Source: Cupriavidus cauae (GTDB lineage Bacteria; Pseudomonadota; Gammaproteobacteria; Burkholderiales; Burkholderiaceae). Taken from it: DNA of 64,000 nt. The DNA lies in the NCBI RefSeq assembly GCF_008632125.1, contig NZ_VWRN01000019.1, positions 1-64,000 of the forward strand, in the 5' to 3' direction. Both the position numbers and the translations under genes were made by a program. A model generated the notes under the pieces. That model was not told the DNA's origin, searched no databases, and saw nothing but the letters and a program-made list of their open reading frames with translations. Shown piece by piece: positions 26,111 to 35,397 of this stretch (its first letter is position 1; the number at the start of each line of letters is the position of its first letter).

Positions 26111-28836
26111 GCGCGCGCGCCGCGGATGCGCTGGCCTCTACCCCGGCGCCGCTGGCGCAGGTGCTGCCGCAATGGTTCGCGCAACGCGGCTGGCAGCCGT
26201 TTCCGTTCCAGCGCCAGGTGTGGCAGGCGATCGCCGCCGGCCGCAGCGGCCTCGTGCATGCGACCACCGGCACCGGCAAGACCTACGCGGCCTGGCTCGG
26301 CGCGCTGCTGCGCCATGGCGAGCCGGCGGCGCAGTCTTCCATTGCACCGCCGTTGACCGTTCTGTGGCTGACGCCGATGCGCGCGCTCGCCGCCGATACC
26401 GCGCGTGCCCTGCAGGCGCCGCTGGCCGATCTCGGACTGAACTGGACCGTCGGCCTGCGCACCGGCGACACCGGCAGCAGCGAGCGCGCCGCGCAAGCAC
26501 GACGGCTGCCGACCGCGCTGGTGACCACGCCGGAGAGCCTGTCGCTGCTGCTGACACGCGCCGATGCCAAGGAAGCGCTGGGCCGCGTGCGCATGGTGGT
26601 GGTCGACGAATGGCACGAGCTGATCGGCAACAAGCGCGGCGTGCAGGTGCAGCTGGCGCTGGCACGGCTGCGCCGCTGGTGTCCCGATCTGGTGGTCTGG
26701 GGTTTGTCGGCCACGCTCGGCAATCTCGAACATGCCAGCGAGGTGCTGCTGTCGGGCACGCCGGCCGAGCGGCGCGAGCTGGTGCGAGGCAAGATCCCCA
26801 AGCAGCTGATTGTCGATACGCTGCTGCCCGATGCGGCCGGGCGCTTTCCGTGGGCCGGGCATCTGGGCCTGTCGATGCTGCCGCATGTGGTGCGCGAGAT
26901 CGATGGCAGCAGCACCACGCTGGTCTTCCTCAACACCCGCTCGCAGGCCGAGCGCTGGTATCTGGCGCTGCTCGAGGCGCGGCCGGACTGGGCGGGACAG
27001 CTGGCGCTGCATCACGGCTCGCTCGACCGCGACGTGCGCGATTGGGTCGAGGCGGGACTGAAGACCGGCACGCTGAAGGCGGTGGTCTGCACCTCCAGCC
27101 TCGATCTGGGCGTCGATTTCCTGCCGGTCGAGCGCGTGCTGCAGGTCGGCTCGCCGAAGGGCGTGGCGCGGCTGCTGCAGCGTGCGGGTCGCTCGGGCCA
27201 TGCGCCGGGCCGGCCGTCGCGGGTGACCATCGTGCCGACCCACAGCCTCGAACTGGTCGAAGCGGTGGCGGCGCGCCATGCGGTCATGGCCGGACGCATC
27301 GAAGCGCGCGAGTCGCCGGACAAGCCGCTCGACGTGCTGGTCCAGCATCTGGTCACGGTCGCGCTGGGCGGGGGCTTCGTTCCCGACGCGCTGCTCGACG
27401 AAGTGCGCGGCGCCTATGCCTATCGCACGCTGACCGACGCCGAGTGGCAGTGGTGCCTGGACTTCGTGCGGCAGGGCGGCAGCAGCCTGTCGGCCTATCC
27501 GGACTACCGGCGCGTGCAGCCCGACGAGCACGGGGTCTGGCGCGTGCCGGACGTTCGCCTCGCGCGGCGTCATCGGATGAGCGTCGGCACCATCGTCAGC
27601 GATGCGACCATGCAGGTGCGCTACTGGAGCCGCGCGGGGCGTGGCGGCGCGTCGCTCGGCACGGTCGAGGAGGGCTTTATCGCGCGGCTGTCGCCGGGCG
27701 ACTGCTTCCTGTTCGGCGGCCGGCTGCTGGAGCTGGTGCGCGTGCAGGAGATGACCGCCTACGTCCGCCGCGCCGACAAGGGGCGCCCCGTGGTACCCCG
27801 CTGGAATGGCGGGCGCATGCCGCTGTCGACGGAACTGGCCGACGCGGTGGTCGCCACGCTCGAGGACGCCGCCGCCGGCAAGCTCGATCCCGCGCAGACG
27901 CCGGAGCTGCCGCTGATCCAGCCGCTGGTCGATCTGCAGCAGCGCTGGTCGGCGCTGCCGACGCGCACCACGCTGCTGGCCGAGACGCTGCGCTCGCGCG
28001 AGGGCTCGCATCTGTTCCTGTATCCGTTTGCCGGCCGCTCGGTGCATCTGGGCCTGGGCAGCCTGCTGGCATGGCGGCTCGGCTCGCAATTGCCGACCAC
28101 GATCTCGGTCGCGGTCAACGACTACGGGCTGGAGCTGCTGTCGGCCGCGCCGCTCGATTGGGCGCACTGGCTGCCGCTGGTGCTGGCGCAGGAGCGGCAG
28201 CGCGATCTGGTCGCCGACGTGCTGGCCAGCCTCAACGCCGGCGAGCTGTCGCTGCGGCGCTTTCGCGAGATCGCACGGGTGTCGGGGCTGGTGTTCCAGG
28301 GCTATCCCGGCGCGCACAAGAGCGCGCGCCAGTTGCAGGCCTCGTCGAGCCTGTTCTACGAGGTCTTCCGCAAGCACGACCCCGGGAACCTGCTGCTGGG
28401 CCAGGCCGAGCGCGAGGTCCTGAACCAGGAACTGGATGCCGCGCGGCTGTCGCGCACGCTGGATCGGCTGGCGGGGCTGCGGCTGGATCTGCGCGTGCTG
28501 AAGCGGCCGACGCCGCTGTCGTTTCCGCTGATCGTCGAATTCCTGCGCGAGAAGTTGAGCACCGAGAAGCTCGCCGACCGCATCGCGCGGATGCTGGCCG
28601 AGCTCGAACGGGCCGCGGGGCCGGAGGGCGAGGGCGCCAGCGAGGGCGTTGGCATGTCGGTGCCGGTGGAAGAGCCGCCGGCCGATCGCGTCGCGGAGAT
28701 CGCGCGCTTCGGCATGGCCGATCATGCCGGGTCGTCGTCGCGGTCGTCCTCGTCCTCGTCTTCGTCTTCGTCTTCTTCGTCGTCTTCGCGCCGTCGGCGC
28801 CCGCGCAAGATCTCGAAGCCGCTGCCGCCGCTGTGA
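26107..28836 (+). CDS. Ligase-associated Lhr-like DEXH helicase
   Basis: A 909-residue superfamily 2 helicase (bacterial Lhr core type) expected to unwind DNA with 3'-5' polarity in the repair cassette. Motif I is ATTGTGKT (Lys58), motif II DEWH (167-170), motif III SAT, and motif [10 protein letters not shown] lies in the second RecA domain. A winged-helix and a C-terminal Lhr region follow. The protein ends with a Ser tract of more than 15 residues and an Arg-rich SRRRRPRK segment, neither of which belongs to the family. The start overlaps the ligase stop (ATGA). Confidence 0.93.
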   Translation: MSARAADALASTPAPLAQVLPQWFAQRGWQPFPFQRQVWQAIAAGRSGLVHATTGTGKTYAAWLGALLRHGEPAAQSSIAPPLTVLWLTPMRALAADTARALQAPLADLGLNWTVGLRTGDTGSSERAAQARRLPTALVTTPESLSLLLTRADAKEALGRVRMVVVDEWHELIGNKRGVQVQLALARLRRWCPDLVVWGLSATLGNLEHASEVLLSGTPAERRELVRGKIPKQLIVDTLLPDAAGRFPWAGHLGLSMLPHVVREIDGSSTTLVFLNTRSQAERWYLALLEARPDWAGQLALHHGSLDRDVRDWVEAGLKTGTLKAVVCTSSLDLGVDFLPVERVLQVGSPKGVARLLQRAGRSGHAPGRPSRVTIVPTHSLELVEAVAARHAVMAGRIEARESPDKPLDVLVQHLVTVALGGGFVPDALLDEVRGAYAYRTLTDAEWQWCLDFVRQGGSSLSAYPDYRRVQPDEHGVWRVPDVRLARRHRMSVGTIVSDATMQVRYWSRAGRGGASLGTVEEGFIARLSPGDCFLFGGRLLELVRVQEMTAYVRRADKGRPVVPRWNGGRMPLSTELADAVVATLEDAAAGKLDPAQTPELPLIQPLVDLQQRWSALPTRTTLLAETLRSREGSHLFLYPFAGRSVHLGLGSLLAWRLGSQLPTTISVAVNDYGLELLSAAPLDWAHWLPLVLAQERQRDLVADVLASLNAGELSLRRFREIARVSGLVFQGYPGAHKSARQLQASSSLFYEVFRKHDPGNLLLGQAEREVLNQELDAARLSRTLDRLAGLRLDLRVLKRPTPLSFPLIVEFLREKLSTEKLADRIARMLAELERAAGPEGEGASEGVGMSVPVEEPPADRVAEIARFGMADHAGSSSRSSSSSSSSSSSSSSSRRRRPRKISKPLPPL

Positions 28837-28930
28837 GTCCCCCGATGTCGCTTGCTTCTTCGTCGTCTTCGTCGTCTTCGTCCGCTCGCTCGTCGTCCCC
28901 CTCGTCCGCGCCGTCGTCCGCATCTTCCTC
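28735..28930. repeat. Paired TCG/TCT/TCC tracts around the helicase stop
   Basis: Two pyrimidine-rich, serine-codon arrays lie at 28735-28793 (end of the helicase gene) and 28852-28930 (start of the pdeM reading frame). They are separated by about 60 bases that contain the helicase stop. Both are read in a frame that gives serine, although they belong to different genes in different frames. A duplication across the gene border is the simplest explanation. Confidence 0.8.
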
Positions 28931-29597
28931 CGCGCGCCGGGTGGAAGTCGCGGGCGAGACGCTGTGGCTGCTGCCCGAGCGCGCGGTCTGGTGGCCGGCC
29001 GCGTCGATGCTGCTGGTCGCCGACGTGCATTTCGGCAAGGCCGCGGCCTATCGCGCGCTTGGCCAGCCGGTGCCGGCCGGCACCACGCGCGACAACCTCG
29101 CGCGGCTGTCGGACCTTGCGGCTCGTTATCCGGCGCGTGAGCTGGTCTTTCTCGGCGACTTCCTGCATGCCCGCGCGAGCCGAACGCCGGCGTTGCTGGC
29201 CGCGCTGGCCGACTGGCGCGCCGGCCTGCAATCCGCGGTGCAACCGGGGCTGCGATGCACGCTGGTACGCGGCAATCACGATGCGCGCGCCGGCGATCCG
29301 CCGCCCTCGCTCGACATCGCGGTGGTCTCGGAACCGTGGCGGCGGGGGCCGTTCGCGCTGTGCCATCTGCCGGGCGCGGCCAACGGGGGCTACGAACTGG
29401 CCGGGCATCTGCATCCGGCCTATACGCTGCGGGCCGGTTCGGATTCGGTCCGCCTGCCGTGCTTCGTCTTCGATGCGCATGCCGGCATCCTGCCGGCGTT
29501 CGGCGCCTTTACCGGTCACGCTCCGGTCAGGCGCGCGCCGCAGCGGCGCGTCTATGTGATCGGCGACGGCCGCGTGTGGGCGGTGCCGGCGCGGTAG
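28845..29597 (+). CDS. pdeM: Ligase-associated metallophosphoesterase PdeM
   Basis: Calcineurin-like DNA phosphodiesterase, last gene of the repair cassette. The metal-binding blocks are VADVHFGK, FLGDFLHAR, RGNHDA and AGHLHP. Starting from ATG 28845 the protein has 250 residues, with a Ser-rich first 32. An in-frame GTG at 28941 would remove that stretch and give ~218 residues, the usual family size, but it lacks a clear Shine-Dalgarno. I give the longer form and regard the start as unsettled. Confidence 0.87.
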   Translation: MSLASSSSSSSSSARSSSPSSAPSSASSSARRVEVAGETLWLLPERAVWWPAASMLLVADVHFGKAAAYRALGQPVPAGTTRDNLARLSDLAARYPARELVFLGDFLHARASRTPALLAALADWRAGLQSAVQPGLRCTLVRGNHDARAGDPPPSLDIAVVSEPWRRGPFALCHLPGAANGGYELAGHLHPAYTLRAGSDSVRLPCFVFDAHAGILPAFGAFTGHAPVRRAPQRRVYVIGDGRVWAVPAR

Positions 29598-29662
29598 TGT
29601 CGCGTGACGCGGAGTCGCGCAGAGGCGTTTTACCGCTCGCTGCGTACCGCTCACCGCGTACC

Positions 29663-29725
29663 GCTCACAGCTCACAGCTCACAGCTCAGAGCTCAGAGCT
29701 CAGAGCTTACGGCTCATCGCTTACC
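29663..29725. repeat. 7-bp tandem array between convergent genes
   Basis: About nine heptamers, GCTCACA then GCTCAGA then GCTTACG-like, fill the 157-bp gap between pdeM and the NodT channel gene, which end toward each other. Looser ~10-bp CGCTCACCG/CGCTTACCG units flank it on both sides. No T-tract terminator is seen. Confidence 0.8.
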
Positions 29726-29754
29726 GCTTCCACTAACCGCTTACTGCTCACCGC

Positions 29755-31308
29755 TTACCGTGGCCAAGTCCAGCCGCCCCCCATCGCCTGGTACAGGGCC
29801 ACGCTGGCATTGAGCCAATCCGCATGCGCCTGGATGAGGTTCAGCTCCGCGCTCAGCAGTCCGCGCTGCGCATCGAGCTGCTCCAGGTACGGCGAATAGC
29901 CGGCGCGATAGCGATTGGTTGCGTGACGCAGCGCGGCCGCGAGCGCGTCGCGCTGTTGGCCCAGATGCAGGACCTGCGCCTCGAGCTGGCGCAGCGCCGC
30001 GAGATTGTCGTTGACCTCGCGGAAGGCGGTCAGCGCGGTGCGGCGGTAGGCGAAGGCGGCCTGATCGCGCTGTGCCGTCGCAACCTGTGCGCCGGCCTCG
30101 ATGCGGCCGCCCTCGAACAGCGGTGCCAGGATGCTGCCGCCGAGCGACCAGATACGGACCGGGTTGGCCACGCCGCTGGCATACAGCAGACCCGCGGAAC
30201 CGGACAGGTGCAGCTGCGGCAGGAACGCCTTGCGCGCGGCGCTCAGATTGGCATCGGTCGCGGCCAGCTGGAACTCGGCCTGCGCGATATCCGGGCGACG
30301 CCGCAGCAGGTCGGCGGGCAGGCCATCGGGCACGGGCGGCGGCCGCAGTGCGGACAGCGCGGCGCCGCGCGCGATCCCGCCCGACGGCGATTCGCCGATC
30401 AGCAGCAGCAAGGCGTTCTCCTGTCGTGCGACCGCCAGCTCGGCCTGCGGCACCGCCTGCGCGGTGGACTCGTATTCGGCGCGCGCCTGCGCGAACTCCA
30501 GTTGCGAGGTGTAGCCCGCATCGGCACGGCGCCGCGCCAGCCGCAAGGCGTCCTCGCGCGCCGCCAGCGTCTGCCGTACCACGGCGAGCTGGGCATCGAG
30601 GGCGCGCAGCGTCAGGTAGGCCCGCGCCGTGGTCGCGGCGACCGACAGCACCGCCGCGTCGTGGGCCGCTTCGCTGGCCCGCGTGCCGGCGCGCGCGGCA
30701 GCCGACAGGTCGGCCAGGCGCCCGAACAGATCGATCTCGTAAGCGGCCTGGAACTGCGGCTCGAACGAATTCGAGATCGATTCCCGTCCCAGCGCATTCA
30801 GGCTGCGGGAGCGTCCGCCGGTCGCGGTGGCGTCGAGCGTCGGCAGCAGCTGGGCCTGCGCGAGCCGCTGCTGCGCCCGCGCTTCGGCGACACGCGCCGC
30901 GGCGACGCCGAGATCGGCGTTGTTGGCCAGTGCGCGTTCGACCAGCTGCGCCAGCACCGGGTCGCCATAGCGGCGCCACCAGTCGCGCTCAAGCGGCGCG
31001 CTCGGGCCGGGTTCGACGCGCCATGCGGGGGGCGGCGTCAGCGCGGCTGCGGCCGGCGGCTCCGGCCGCGGGCCCATGCAGCCGAACAGCAGCGGCAGCG
31101 CCACCGCGCACAGCGCCATGCGCAACACGGCGCCAATGCGGGCGTGGATACGCGGGGCAATACGCGGGGCAATACGCGGGCCAATGCGCGGGGCAATGCG
31201 CGGGCCGATACGCGGGGCAATGCGCGGGCCGATACGTGGACCGATAAGCGGACCGACAAGCGGACCGCTACGCGAGCCGAAGCGCCGAATATGTGAGCCG
31301 GCCGTCAT
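29755..31308 (-). CDS. Outer-membrane efflux channel lipoprotein (NodT family)
   Basis: TolC/OprM-type outer-membrane factor that completes the efflux system encoded upstream. It has two OEP repeats, with family phrases WWRRYGDP, FEAQ-like sheet segments, RRPDI and LAPLFEGGRI. A lipobox LLFGC is present. From the ATG at 31308 (ATGA overlap with the adaptor stop) the lipobox lies about 75 residues in, because ~45 residues of Pro-Arg-Ile-(Gly/Ala) repeats precede the hydrophobic core. Starting at the ATG 31119 instead gives a normal lipoprotein signal. Either reading leaves a complete channel. Confidence 0.92.
   Translation of the reverse strand: MTAGSHIRRFGSRSGPLVGPLIGPRIGPRIAPRIGPRIAPRIGPRIAPRIAPRIHARIGAVLRMALCAVALPLLFGCMGPRPEPPAAAALTPPPAWRVEPGPSAPLERDWWRRYGDPVLAQLVERALANNADLGVAAARVAEARAQQRLAQAQLLPTLDATATGGRSRSLNALGRESISNSFEPQFQAAYEIDLFGRLADLSAAARAGTRASEAAHDAAVLSVAATTARAYLTLRALDAQLAVVRQTLAAREDALRLARRRADAGYTSQLEFAQARAEYESTAQAVPQAELAVARQENALLLLIGESPSGGIARGAALSALRPPPVPDGLPADLLRRRPDIAQAEFQLAATDANLSAARKAFLPQLHLSGSAGLLYASGVANPVRIWSLGGSILAPLFEGGRIEAGAQVATAQRDQAAFAYRRTALTAFREVNDNLAALRQLEAQVLHLGQQRDALAAALRHATNRYRAGYSPYLEQLDAQRGLLSAELNLIQAHADWLNASVALYQAMGGGWTWPR
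31148..31279. repeat. 12-bp in-frame tandem array at the start of the NodT gene
   Basis: Eleven 12-base units (ATACGCGGGGCA and variants) encode repeating Pro-Arg-Ile-(Gly/Ala) on the minus strand. The array lies between the annotated start codon and the lipoprotein signal sequence, where length variation would not shift the frame. Confidence 0.88.
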
Positions 31309-32507
31309 CGCGCGTGGGACTCCGCCTGCCGGGTATCGACCTCGACCCGCACCGACATGCCGGGCCGCAGCCGCGCCGCGAGGGGTTGGTCCGGATCGAT
31401 GGCGATGCGCACCGAGATCCGTTGCGCGACCTTGACGAAGTTGCCGGTGGCGTTGTCCGGCTGGATCACCGCGAACTCCGAGCCTGCCGCCGGCGCCAGC
31501 TGCTCGACATGGCCGGTCAGCCGCGCATCGTCGAGCCCGTCGACGCGAAAGCTCGCCGGCTGGCCGGGCGCCATGTGCGAGGTCTGCGCCTCCTTGTAGT
31601 TGGCGATGACCCACAGCGTCGGCGGCACCAGGAACATCGCCTGCGTGCCGGCCGTCACGTACTGGCCCAGGCGCGCGCCGATCTGGCTCAGTTGCCCGTC
31701 CTGCGGGGCGCGCAGCACCGTGTTGGCCAGATCGATCTCGGCGAGCTTCAACGCCGCGCGCGCCGCTTCGACCGCCGCCTGCAATCCCTCGCGGCTGACC
31801 GCGACGGCCTGCACGTCCTGGCGGGCGATCTCGGCGGCGGCGCGGGCCTGGCGCACGGCGGCCTCGGCCTGCCGCAGCGCGGCGCGGGTCTGGTCGCGCT
31901 CGCGCAGCGAGACCGATCCGTCGGCCACCAGCTCGTCGACCCGCCGCATATCGGCCTGGGCCCTGAGCAGTTGCGCCTGCGCGTTGGCCAGGCTCGCCTG
32001 CTGCGCCAGCACCGTGGCCTCGCGCGAGCGGCGCGTCTGGTCGGTGTTGCTCAGGTTGGCGATCTGCGTGTCCAGGTTCGCGCGGGCCTGCTCGACGCGC
32101 TGCCGATAGATGCGATCGTCGATCTTCAGCAGCACCTGTCCCGCCTTGACCTGCTGGAAGTCGCGCACCGGCACGTCGACCACATAGCCGCTGACCTGCG
32201 GGCTGATCACCGTGGTCTGGCCGCGCACATAGGCGTTGTCGGTGCTCTGGATCACGTGCGTGAAGGGCGGGAGTCCCCACGCGTACAGGATGATCAGGAT
32301 GCTGGCCAGCGCGATCGCGACGACGATGATCGTGGCCCGACGCGTGCCCTTGGGCGGCGACCAGCCGGTCGGCGGGGCGGAGGCCTGCTGCGGTACCTCG
32401 ACGGGATCCTGCAGACGCTCGGGCGAGTCGGGCTGCGCGGACTTCTGCGCGTTCGTTTGCGCGGAAGCAGCGGGGCCGGGTTCGCGGTTCGGCGTTTGGT
32501 CGGTCAC
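31305..32507 (-). CDS. HlyD/EmrA-type membrane fusion protein
   Basis: A 400-residue periplasmic adaptor anchored by one inner-membrane helix (residues ~60-80) after a ~58-residue cytoplasmic Gln/Pro/Ala-rich N-terminus. It shows the EmrA lipoyl half-motifs (DNAYVRGQTTVISPQVSGYV), a long coiled-coil hairpin (~110-240) and a beta-barrel with LRPGMSVRVEVD. The GTG start at 32507 has GGAG 8 nt upstream. It lies 21 bp after the MFS pump gene and overlaps the NodT gene, so the three form one operon. Confidence 0.92.
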   Translation of the reverse strand: MTDQTPNREPGPAASAQTNAQKSAQPDSPERLQDPVEVPQQASAPPTGWSPPKGTRRATIIVVAIALASILIILYAWGLPPFTHVIQSTDNAYVRGQTTVISPQVSGYVVDVPVRDFQQVKAGQVLLKIDDRIYRQRVEQARANLDTQIANLSNTDQTRRSREATVLAQQASLANAQAQLLRAQADMRRVDELVADGSVSLRERDQTRAALRQAEAAVRQARAAAEIARQDVQAVAVSREGLQAAVEAARAALKLAEIDLANTVLRAPQDGQLSQIGARLGQYVTAGTQAMFLVPPTLWVIANYKEAQTSHMAPGQPASFRVDGLDDARLTGHVEQLAPAAGSEFAVIQPDNATGNFVKVAQRISVRIAIDPDQPLAARLRPGMSVRVEVDTRQAESHAR

Positions 32508-32528
32508 CGGTGGCTCCAGATGTTGTTG

Positions 32529-34202
32529 TTATTGCTGGCGTTGCCGCATCCGTGCCATCGCTTCCAGCGGCTCGGCCATCGGGTTGTGGCCGCGGATGCG
32601 ATCGCGGATGTAGAGCGCCAGCAGCCAGACGAAGGTGGCGGACGCGATGATGCCGATTATCAGGAAGACGTCGTTGAACGCCAGCACATTGGCCTCGCGC
32701 GTGACCTGCTGCGCCAGCAGCGCCGAGCCCTCGGCCTGCCGCAGCGTGGGGTCGGTCAGCACGCGTCCGTAGGCGCCGCCGAGCGCCTGGATGCGCGCCG
32801 CGTCGAGCGGGTCGGTCAGCGTGATCGACTGCACCAGCGAATGCGAGTGGAATTTCTCGCGATAGATCTGGAAGGTGCCAAGCAGCGCGGAGCCGGCAAG
32901 CCCGCCGAGCGATTGCGTGATGCCGAACAGCGCCGAGAAGCTGACGATATGGCTCATGCCCTTCGACAGCGCGCGCAGCATGCCGATCAGCAGCGTCGGC
33001 CCCATGAAATAGACCGCGGCGAAGGCGATCAGCGCCTGGCTCAGGTACATGTTGGCCGGGCGCGTCAGGTTGTTCGAATGCGCGTCCATGAAGGCGCCGA
33101 TCGCGATCAGCAGCAGTGAGATGCGGATCGGCCGTTCCAGGTTCAACGGGTTGACCGTCAGCGCGCTGAGGACGAGGCCGGCGATGCTCGCCAGCGAGAC
33201 CACCACGTACAGCGGAACCAGCTGGTCGTTGCCCATGCCGAGCGCGGTCAGCAGGCCGACCGCGCCGTAGGCCTGCTCGGACAGCAGCACGCGCACGGCG
33301 ATGGCGACCAGCGCGAAGCGCAGCATCGCACTGCTGCCGAGCCAGCGGGTATTGAGCAGCGGATTGGCGCGGTTGTGCTCGATCCACAGCGCGGCGGTGA
33401 TCAGCGCGACCGCGCCGCACAGCGCGTACCCGAGCCACGCGGCCTCGGTCCACCACAGGATGCGGCCCTGGCTCAGCACCGCGCACAGCAGCGCCATGCC
33501 GGGCGCGAACAGCGCGAAGGTCACGAAGTCCAGCTTCTCGAAAGCCCGGATGCGCTCGCTGGGCGGCAGCCGCAGCAGCGCCACCGCGACCAGCGACAGC
33601 AGCGCCAGGCCGAGTTCAAACAGGTAGAGCGCCTTCCAGTTGCCTGCTTCGAGCATGCCGGAGGTGAACACGCGCGCGAGCGGTGTGGCCAGCTGCGGCA
33701 CGCCGATGCCGAGCACGATCGCCTTGAGCCGGTGCGCCGCCGGCATCGACTGGATCATGTAATACAGCGCCAGCGTGCTCAGCCCGCTGGCCGCGATGCC
33801 GTTGGCCGCGCGTACCAGCAGCGCGGTCTCGAAGGTATGGACGAAGATGTGGGCAAGCGTGATGACCACATAGCCGAGCAGGAACAGCCGCGCGAACTGC
33901 TGCAGGCCGTATTGCTGCCGGAACTTGATCAGCAGCATGCTGGCGCAGACGTTGGTCATCACGTAGACCGTCGACAGCCACGCGGCCTGATCGCTGTAGA
34001 GGCCGAAGACCCCCTGGATATTGTTCAGGTTGGCGATCACCAGCGCGTTGCCGAAGCCGGCGGTCAGGCCGATCAGCACGCCGACGCAGAAATAGCCGAC
34101 GCGCCTTGGCGTCGGATGATCGGGCGTCGCAGGGGAGCCCGGAACGGTGGGCCGCTCGTGCGGTTTGAACTGGTATTCGGCCGTGGCAGCGCCCATTGGC
34201 AT
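32529..34202 (-). CDS. MFS drug exporter, DHA2 (EmrB-like) family
   Basis: A 557-residue inner-membrane proton antiporter with about 14 predicted hydrophobic segments. It is first of the pump-adaptor-channel operon. DHA2 hallmarks seen are the LNNIQGVFGLYSDQAAWLSTVY start region and the loop SQGRILWWTE. Substrate is unknown; relatives export uncouplers, antibiotics or fatty acids. Start ATG at 34202, with a second ATG two codons later. No regulator gene adjoins the operon. Confidence 0.92.
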   Translation of the reverse strand: MPMGAATAEYQFKPHERPTVPGSPATPDHPTPRRVGYFCVGVLIGLTAGFGNALVIANLNNIQGVFGLYSDQAAWLSTVYVMTNVCASMLLIKFRQQYGLQQFARLFLLGYVVITLAHIFVHTFETALLVRAANGIAASGLSTLALYYMIQSMPAAHRLKAIVLGIGVPQLATPLARVFTSGMLEAGNWKALYLFELGLALLSLVAVALLRLPPSERIRAFEKLDFVTFALFAPGMALLCAVLSQGRILWWTEAAWLGYALCGAVALITAALWIEHNRANPLLNTRWLGSSAMLRFALVAIAVRVLLSEQAYGAVGLLTALGMGNDQLVPLYVVVSLASIAGLVLSALTVNPLNLERPIRISLLLIAIGAFMDAHSNNLTRPANMYLSQALIAFAAVYFMGPTLLIGMLRALSKGMSHIVSFSALFGITQSLGGLAGSALLGTFQIYREKFHSHSLVQSITLTDPLDAARIQALGGAYGRVLTDPTLRQAEGSALLAQQVTREANVLAFNDVFLIIGIIASATFVWLLALYIRDRIRGHNPMAEPLEAMARMRQRQQ

Positions 34203-34337
34203 GACGGGGAAGCGGGTTCAGCGAAGGTCCAGCGGGTTCGATCATTGCCGCTGCGGGGCTGAAGTGTCAAGCGATGAGGTAGCCGTCAGGCAAAGGCGCG
34301 TGGGGAAGGGAGGTCGGCCTCGGTCGGCCAAAATGGC

Positions 34338-34365
34338 GATGGCCGGGATCGAAGTCCCGGCCATC
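34338..34365 (-). terminator. Hairpin terminator candidate after the membrane hydroxylase gene
   Basis: GATGGCCGGGA and TCCCGGCCATC form a perfect 11-bp stem with a 6-nt loop, 24 bp beyond the hydroxylase stop. On the minus strand GCCATTTTGG follows, a weak T stretch. Confidence 0.6.
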
Positions 34366-34388
34366 CGTGGGCTGCAGTGGGTCTGCCG

Positions 34389-35195
34389 TCAGGCCGCCAT
34401 CGCGCGCCGTTCATCCTCGGTCAGCTGCGGACCGTCGAGCGTCACGCGCGAATCGTCGTGGCGGAACTTGCGGATGATGGGCTTGAGTTCCTCCTTGATA
34501 TGGTCCTCGCTGTAGCCGTTGAACAGGTGGCCGAGCAGGCCGCGGCGCAGATCGCTGGTGCCCATCAGCCAGTCGGCGATCGGGAAGGTCAGGTTCATGT
34601 TGTAGTGCATCATGATTCCCTGGTTGTGGTGCGCGGTATGGTGCCGGCGGATCGTGTTGATGAACGGCATATTGCGCACGAACCAGTTGTCATGGACGTG
34701 GCAGCAGTAGTGGAATACTTCGTAGACCAGGTAGTGCCCGACCATCGTCATGAAGACGATGTACGCCGCGTTGGCATTGATCAGCAGATAGGCCAGGTAG
34801 CCGAGCACACCGCCGCCGACGCCCAGCGTGATCAACACGCGCCAGGGGAAGAACACGATGCGGAATTCGCGCGTGGTGTCGATGGTGGGCTCGATATCGG
34901 TGAAGTACTGGTGATGCTGACGCGTGTGCCGCTCGTAGATGGCGCGCAACGCGAACACGTCGATGCGCCGGTGCATCACGTACTTGTGCATGAACCATTC
35001 GACCAGGTTGCCGGCGAGAAAGACCGGCAGCACCAGCAGCCACTCCCACGTCGCGTTTTCCAGCTTCGTCGCGCAGTAGTAGAGCGCGGCGATGCCGGCG
35101 GCGAAGATCACGCCGATATGCAGCAGGCCGTTGTACAGCGGGCTGATATCGGCCTTGTATTGCTCGCGGAATTTGCGTTGGCGTTCGCTCATCAT
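34389..35195 (-). CDS. Fatty-acid hydroxylase / sterol desaturase family membrane protein
   Basis: A ~268-residue integral membrane di-iron enzyme. The histidine clusters of the superfamily are present: HKYVMHRR, ERHTRQHHQ, FHYCCHVH and RRHHTAHH. They are set among hydrophobic helices. It would hydroxylate or desaturate a lipid-like substrate in the inner membrane; the substrate is unknown. The ATG at 35195 follows GGAGA. Its leader (GACAGGAGACAACC-like) and the palindrome 37 bp upstream are shared with the MFS and hydrolase genes, so it belongs to the same regulon. Confidence 0.88.
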   Translation of the reverse strand: MMSERQRKFREQYKADISPLYNGLLHIGVIFAAGIAALYYCATKLENATWEWLLVLPVFLAGNLVEWFMHKYVMHRRIDVFALRAIYERHTRQHHQYFTDIEPTIDTTREFRIVFFPWRVLITLGVGGGVLGYLAYLLINANAAYIVFMTMVGHYLVYEVFHYCCHVHDNWFVRNMPFINTIRRHHTAHHNQGIMMHYNMNLTFPIADWLMGTSDLRRGLLGHLFNGYSEDHIKEELKPIIRKFRHDDSRVTLDGPQLTEDERRAMAA

Positions 35196-35231
35196 GATGG
35201 TTGTCTCCTGTCTTTGGCGTACTGACATCGT

Positions 35232-35245
35232 ACTAATATATTAGT
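35232..35245. promoter_or_regulatory. Operator copy 1: ACTAATATATTAGT
   Basis: A perfect 14-bp palindrome containing CTAATATATTAG, 37 bp upstream of the hydroxylase start. An all-A/T core of this length is rare in DNA this GC-rich. It matches two other copies upstream of the neighbouring units. Confidence 0.75.
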
Positions 35246-35326
35246 GGTATATGGTTCGATGTCAAACGATTTGTGCCATCCGCTCGTGCCAAACGATGTC
35301 TCGCTGCTGCCTGCCGCTCCAAGAAA

Positions 35327-35350
35327 ACGGCCCTCGCAAGCGAGGGCCGT
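35327..35350 (-). terminator. Rho-independent terminator of the MFS carrier gene
   Basis: ACGGCCCTCG, a 4-nt loop and CGAGGGCCGT form a perfect 10-bp stem 48 bp beyond the stop. On the minus strand TTTTC follows directly. Confidence 0.85.
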
Positions 35351-35397
35351 GGGAAGCGGTCGTCCACGCGTCGGCGCGGACGACATCGCATGTTCGT

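Noticed and set aside
25773..28844. Long plus-strand frame that continues into pdeM
   Set aside because: It overlaps ligase and helicase in another frame. Only the part from 28845 (or 28941) onward resembles the phosphoesterase.
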